Assembly (NCBI RefSeq): GCF_016862175.1
Contig: NZ_BOML01000033.1
Location: 124,001 to 188,000 of the forward strand
Length of the DNA stretch: 64,000 bases
DNA from: Paractinoplanes durhamensis
GTDB lineage: Bacteria > Actinomycetota > Actinomycetes > Mycobacteriales > Micromonosporaceae
Direction of reading: 5' to 3'
Below, piece by piece: positions 61,676 through 64,000 of this stretch. A program made the translations under genes and the position numbers. The notes beneath the pieces were generated by a model. The model saw nothing but the letters and a program-made list of their open reading frames with translations, was not told where the DNA came from and ran no database searches. How positions within the stretch are numbered: the first letter of the stretch is position 1; the number at the start of each line of letters is the position of its first letter.

Positions 61676-62548
61676 TCACAGTGGCGGCGTCTGGCCGTCG
61701 CCCTGGCCGGCGCCGAGCGCGGCGCCGATCGGGACGGCGAAACCGATGCCGATGAAGGTGCCGGCGTCGGTCGGGTTGGCCAGCGCCACCACGATGCCGG
61801 CGACCTGGCCGCGGTCGTTGATCAGCGGGCCGCCCGAGCTGCCCGGGTTGACCGCCGCGTCGAACTGGATGAGCCCGGCGATGTCGGCGCCCTTCTCGCG
61901 GGTCATCGTCCGGTCGAGGCCGGAGACGACGCCGCTGGTGGTGCTCGCGGTCAGCCCGAGCGGGTTGCCGATCGCCACCACGTCGTCGCCGACCTGCAGG
62001 CCGCCGCCGAGGGTGGCCGGGACCAGGGTCTCCGGCAGTTTCGCCGGGGTGAGGGTGGCGATGTCCTGGGCGTCGTCGGCGCTCGCGACCTGGGCGGCCG
62101 AGGTGGTGCCGTCGGCATAGGTGATCTTGATGGCGACCGCGCCGTCGATGACGTGCGCGGCGGTGAGGATGGTGCCGTCGGCGTTCGCGATCACGCCGGT
62201 GCCGGTGGACGACTCGGCCATGCTCTTGGCGCCGGCCGCGGTGCCGGTCTTGCCGGTCGAGGTGATCCGGACGACCGAGGGCAGCACGGTCTGATAGGTC
62301 TCGGCCACGGTCAGTGGCCCGTCCGATGCGGAGGGTGAGGCTTTCGGCTGGGCCGCGGTCGGTGCCGGGTCGTCGCCGGAGCCGCGGAAGACCACCAGGC
62401 CGGTGATCACCACAGCCCACACGGCAAGCGCCCCGACCAGCAGCTTGCGCCGCACGGCCGGGCCGGGCGTCGTCCAGCGGCGCTGCGGCGGGTCCGGCTC
62501 GGGCGGCGGCCCTGGACCGTCGCCCTGCACCGTAATCACAGGCTGCAT
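61676..62548 (-). CDS. HtrA-like membrane-anchored serine protease
   Basis: A 290-residue trypsin-like protease: a cytoplasmic Pro-rich N-terminus, one transmembrane helix (LLVGALAVWAVVITGLVV), a Ser/Pro linker, and a periplasm-side chymotrypsin-fold domain with His in ILTAAHVID, Asp in DDAQDIATL and Ser in NPGSSGGPL. No PDZ domain is present, unlike classical HtrA. GAGAA lies just before the ATG. It heads the MoxR operon and may process or protect its membrane partners. Confidence 0.88.
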   Translation of the reverse strand: MQPVITVQGDGPGPPPEPDPPQRRWTTPGPAVRRKLLVGALAVWAVVITGLVVFRGSGDDPAPTAAQPKASPSASDGPLTVAETYQTVLPSVVRITSTGKTGTAAGAKSMAESSTGTGVIANADGTILTAAHVIDGAVAIKITYADGTTSAAQVASADDAQDIATLTPAKLPETLVPATLGGGLQVGDDVVAIGNPLGLTASTTSGVVSGLDRTMTREKGADIAGLIQFDAAVNPGSSGGPLINDRGQVAGIVVALANPTDAGTFIGIGFAVPIGAALGAGQGDGQTPPL

Positions 62549-62615
62549 TTCTCGACTGTAGGAGCGGTTTCTCAAAGTTGGTTGAGAGTCACCTACGAAT
62601 TCCTGTGCCTGCGGA

Positions 62616-63374
62616 TCAGGTCAAACGCCGATAACGTCGCACCGCGAGCGGCATGAACACGGTGAGTAACGCCAGTGGCCAGATCACCGCCGGCCACCAC
62701 GAGCCGCCCTCGCCCGGATTGCCGAACAGCTCGCGGGTCGCGGCGGCGGTCGCCGACAGTGGGTTCCACTCGGCGATCGTGCCGAGCCAGCCCGGCATCG
62801 TCTCCGGCGCGGTGAAGACGCTGGAGAGGAAGGCCAGCGGCCAGACCAGGATCTGCACCGCCATCAGCATCTCCGGCTTGCCGGCCACCAGCGCGAGCCA
62901 GACGCCGAACCAGAGCAGCGCATACCGCAACAGGAGCAGCAGTCCCACCGCCAGCAGGGCGTTTGTCCAGCCGTGGTGCCAGCGCCAGCCGACCGCCAGG
63001 CCGCAGGCGATCAGCACGACCAGGCCGGCCGCGGCGTACAGCATGTCGGCGACGGTGCGCCCGGTGAGCACCGACGCCGCCGAGATCGGCATGGTGCGGA
63101 ACCGGTCGGTGACGCCCTTCCCGGCGTCCGAGCTCACCGCGGTGAACGTGCTCTCCAGCCCGAACGCCATGGTCAGCACGAAGATCCCGGGCAGCAGGAA
63201 CTCGCGGTAGTCGCCGCCGCCCGGCACCTGCATGGCACCGCCGAACAGGTAGGCGAACATGAGCAGGATCATCACCGGGAAGAGCAGACCGATCGCGAGC
63301 TGGGCCGGTTGGTTGCGCCACTGCAGCAGCGTCCGCCGGGTGAGGGTCCAGCTGTCCATTGCGTACGCCGTCAC
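62616..63374 (-). CDS. ABC-2 type exporter permease (DrrB-like)
   Basis: A 252-residue permease with six helices, of the DrrB/ABC-2 family: WTLTRRTLLQWRNQPAQL, GIFVLTMAFGLESTFTAV and WNPLSATAAATRELFG. It pairs with the ATPase encoded at 63460-64000 to export hydrophobic compounds such as antibiotics. GTG 63374 has AAGGAGG about 7 bp upstream. The gap to the ATPase holds a 30-residue open frame that overlaps both genes. Confidence 0.9.
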   Translation of the reverse strand: MTAYAMDSWTLTRRTLLQWRNQPAQLAIGLLFPVMILLMFAYLFGGAMQVPGGGDYREFLLPGIFVLTMAFGLESTFTAVSSDAGKGVTDRFRTMPISAASVLTGRTVADMLYAAAGLVVLIACGLAVGWRWHHGWTNALLAVGLLLLLRYALLWFGVWLALVAGKPEMLMAVQILVWPLAFLSSVFTAPETMPGWLGTIAEWNPLSATAAATRELFGNPGEGGSWWPAVIWPLALLTVFMPLAVRRYRRLT

Positions 63375-63463
63375 GCGGTGCCCTCCTTAAGCATGCCCTT
63401 CTGGCCCTCGCCTGCGGCCTGGGCGGTCAACTTCCGGGTGTGCCGCTCGGTGCAGGCGGTCAT
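63371..63463 (-). CDS. Possible 30-residue small ORF between exporter genes
   Basis: ATG 63463 overlaps the ATPase stop (ATGA) and the TGA overlaps the permease GTG (GTGA), so the frame fills the 85-bp gap exactly. The product is basic and hydrophilic (KLTAQAAGEGQKGMLKEGTA at its C-terminus). It may be a real small protein or just a translational bridge carrying the permease ribosome binding site. Confidence 0.3.
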   Translation of the reverse strand: MTACTERHTRKLTAQAAGEGQKGMLKEGTA

Positions 63464-64000
63464 GCCGCGCTCCTCTCGTCGGTGAGGCTGAGAAACACCT
63501 CGTCGAGCGTGGGCCGGCGCAGCGCGATGTCCTCGACGTCGTGGTCGCGCAGCGCCAGGGCGGCCTCGGTCAGCGCCGCCACCCGGTCGCCGACCGGCAC
63601 GCTGACCCGCCGCTGGTCCGGGTCGATCTGCGGGTCGCCGGCCCCGATCCGGGTCAGCAGCTCGGCCGTCCGGTCCAGTGACTCGGTGTCGCGGACCACG
63701 ACATCGAGGTGGTAGGCCCCCTTCAGCTCATCCGGTGGGCCGGCCGCGATCACCCGGCCGTGGTCGATCACGGCGATGGCGTCGGCGAGCTGGTCGGCCT
63801 CCTCCAGGTACTGCGTGGTCAGCAGGACCGTGGTGCCCTCGGTGACCAGGGCGCGGATCTCCCGCCACACCTCGTTGCGGCCGCGCGGGTCGAGGCCGGT
63901 GGTCGGCTCGTCGAGGAACAGCACGGCCGGGCCGATCAGCAGCCCGGCCGCCAGGTCGAGGCGGCGCCGCATGCCGCCCGAATACTTCGCGGCGGGCCGG
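63460..64000 (-). CDS. ABC exporter ATPase (DrrA-like), 5' part outside the window
   Basis: The C-terminal 180 residues of the ATPase: the end of the signature region (KYSGGMRRRLDLAAGL), Walker B VLFLDEPTTGLDPRGR, H-loop region LLTTQYLEEADQLAD, and the DrrA-type C-terminal domain ending LDEVFLSLTDERSAA. The frame is open to the right edge, so the N-terminus with Walker A is missing. It is the first gene of the exporter pair. Confidence 0.9.
   Translation of the reverse strand, partial: RPAAKYSGGMRRRLDLAAGLLIGPAVLFLDEPTTGLDPRGRNEVWREIRALVTEGTTVLLTTQYLEEADQLADAIAVIDHGRVIAAGPPDELKGAYHLDVVVRDTESLDRTAELLTRIGAGDPQIDPDQRRVSVPVGDRVAALTEAALALRDHDVEDIALRRPTLDEVFLSLTDERSAA

Overview
This is a high-GC actinobacterial chromosome segment. 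The SARP/AfsR-type regulator, the actinobacterial-type (group 1h) [NiFe] hydrogenase, the many secreted plant-polysaccharide enzymes, and the dense ATGA/GTGA start-stop overlaps point to a filamentous soil actinomycete, probably Micromonosporaceae (Actinoplanes-like). That assignment is inference, because the window contains no rRNA or other marker. I saw no tRNA, rRNA, insertion sequence, prophage or CRISPR array.

Layout. (1) 1-2470: a truncated L-lactate permease, an ArsR-like repressor and a divergent O-methyltransferase, with two related 24-bp palindromes at the divergent promoters. (2) 2710-7209: an overlapping three-gene cassette, TPR protein / CHAT protease fused to a STAND NTPase / TPR protein, which is a plausible uncharacterised defence or signalling module. 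(3) 7437-10868: a complete THI5/NMT1-type ABC importer (lipoprotein, ATPase, two permeases). (4) 11040-16202: a small membrane protein, a 1123-residue HTH/HD-like/Hsp90-type ATPase protein behind a cluster of CCGTTC repeats, an isochorismatase-like hydrolase, and a hydrogenase-associated protein.

(5) 15477-30564: a large group 1h (high-affinity, atmospheric H2) [NiFe] hydrogenase locus. It holds hhyS and hhyL, NifU-like and other hydrogenase-associated proteins, a maturation protease, and hypA, B, C, D, E and F. Four things are unusual: HypF carries an in-frame N-terminal HypC domain, HypA lacks its whole zinc-finger domain, there is a second small subunit (HhyS2) with no second large subunit, and the NifU-like gene is duplicated. 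The genes are transcribed away from a hhyS/hypA divergent promoter that carries a 23-bp-spaced direct repeat.

(6) 30663-33243: an XRE regulator / PLP decarboxylase / LuxR-type regulator operon. (7) 33266-38820: a candidate RiPP locus with a SARP regulator, a putative precursor peptide translationally coupled to a RiPP-type B12/radical SAM enzyme, and two small neighbouring proteins. (8) 38831-39922: a YcaQ-like winged-helix protein.

(9) 40107-48394 plus 54059-55267: pectin and arabinan catabolism (PL3 pectate lyase, two CE8 pectinesterases, GH43, a rhamnogalacturonan-lyase-like enzyme, a ricin-lectin membrane protein) with shared palindromic upstream motifs. Embedded in it are an ArsR regulator, a roadblock protein, glmS, a NodB-GT2 fusion and a GH18-like lipoprotein. 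(10) 55227-57733: an orphan ABC binding protein and a UbiD decarboxylase. (11) 57688-62548: an operon MoxR / DUF58 / two VWA proteins, headed by an HtrA-like protease. (12) 62616-64000: a DrrAB-like ABC exporter cut by the right edge.
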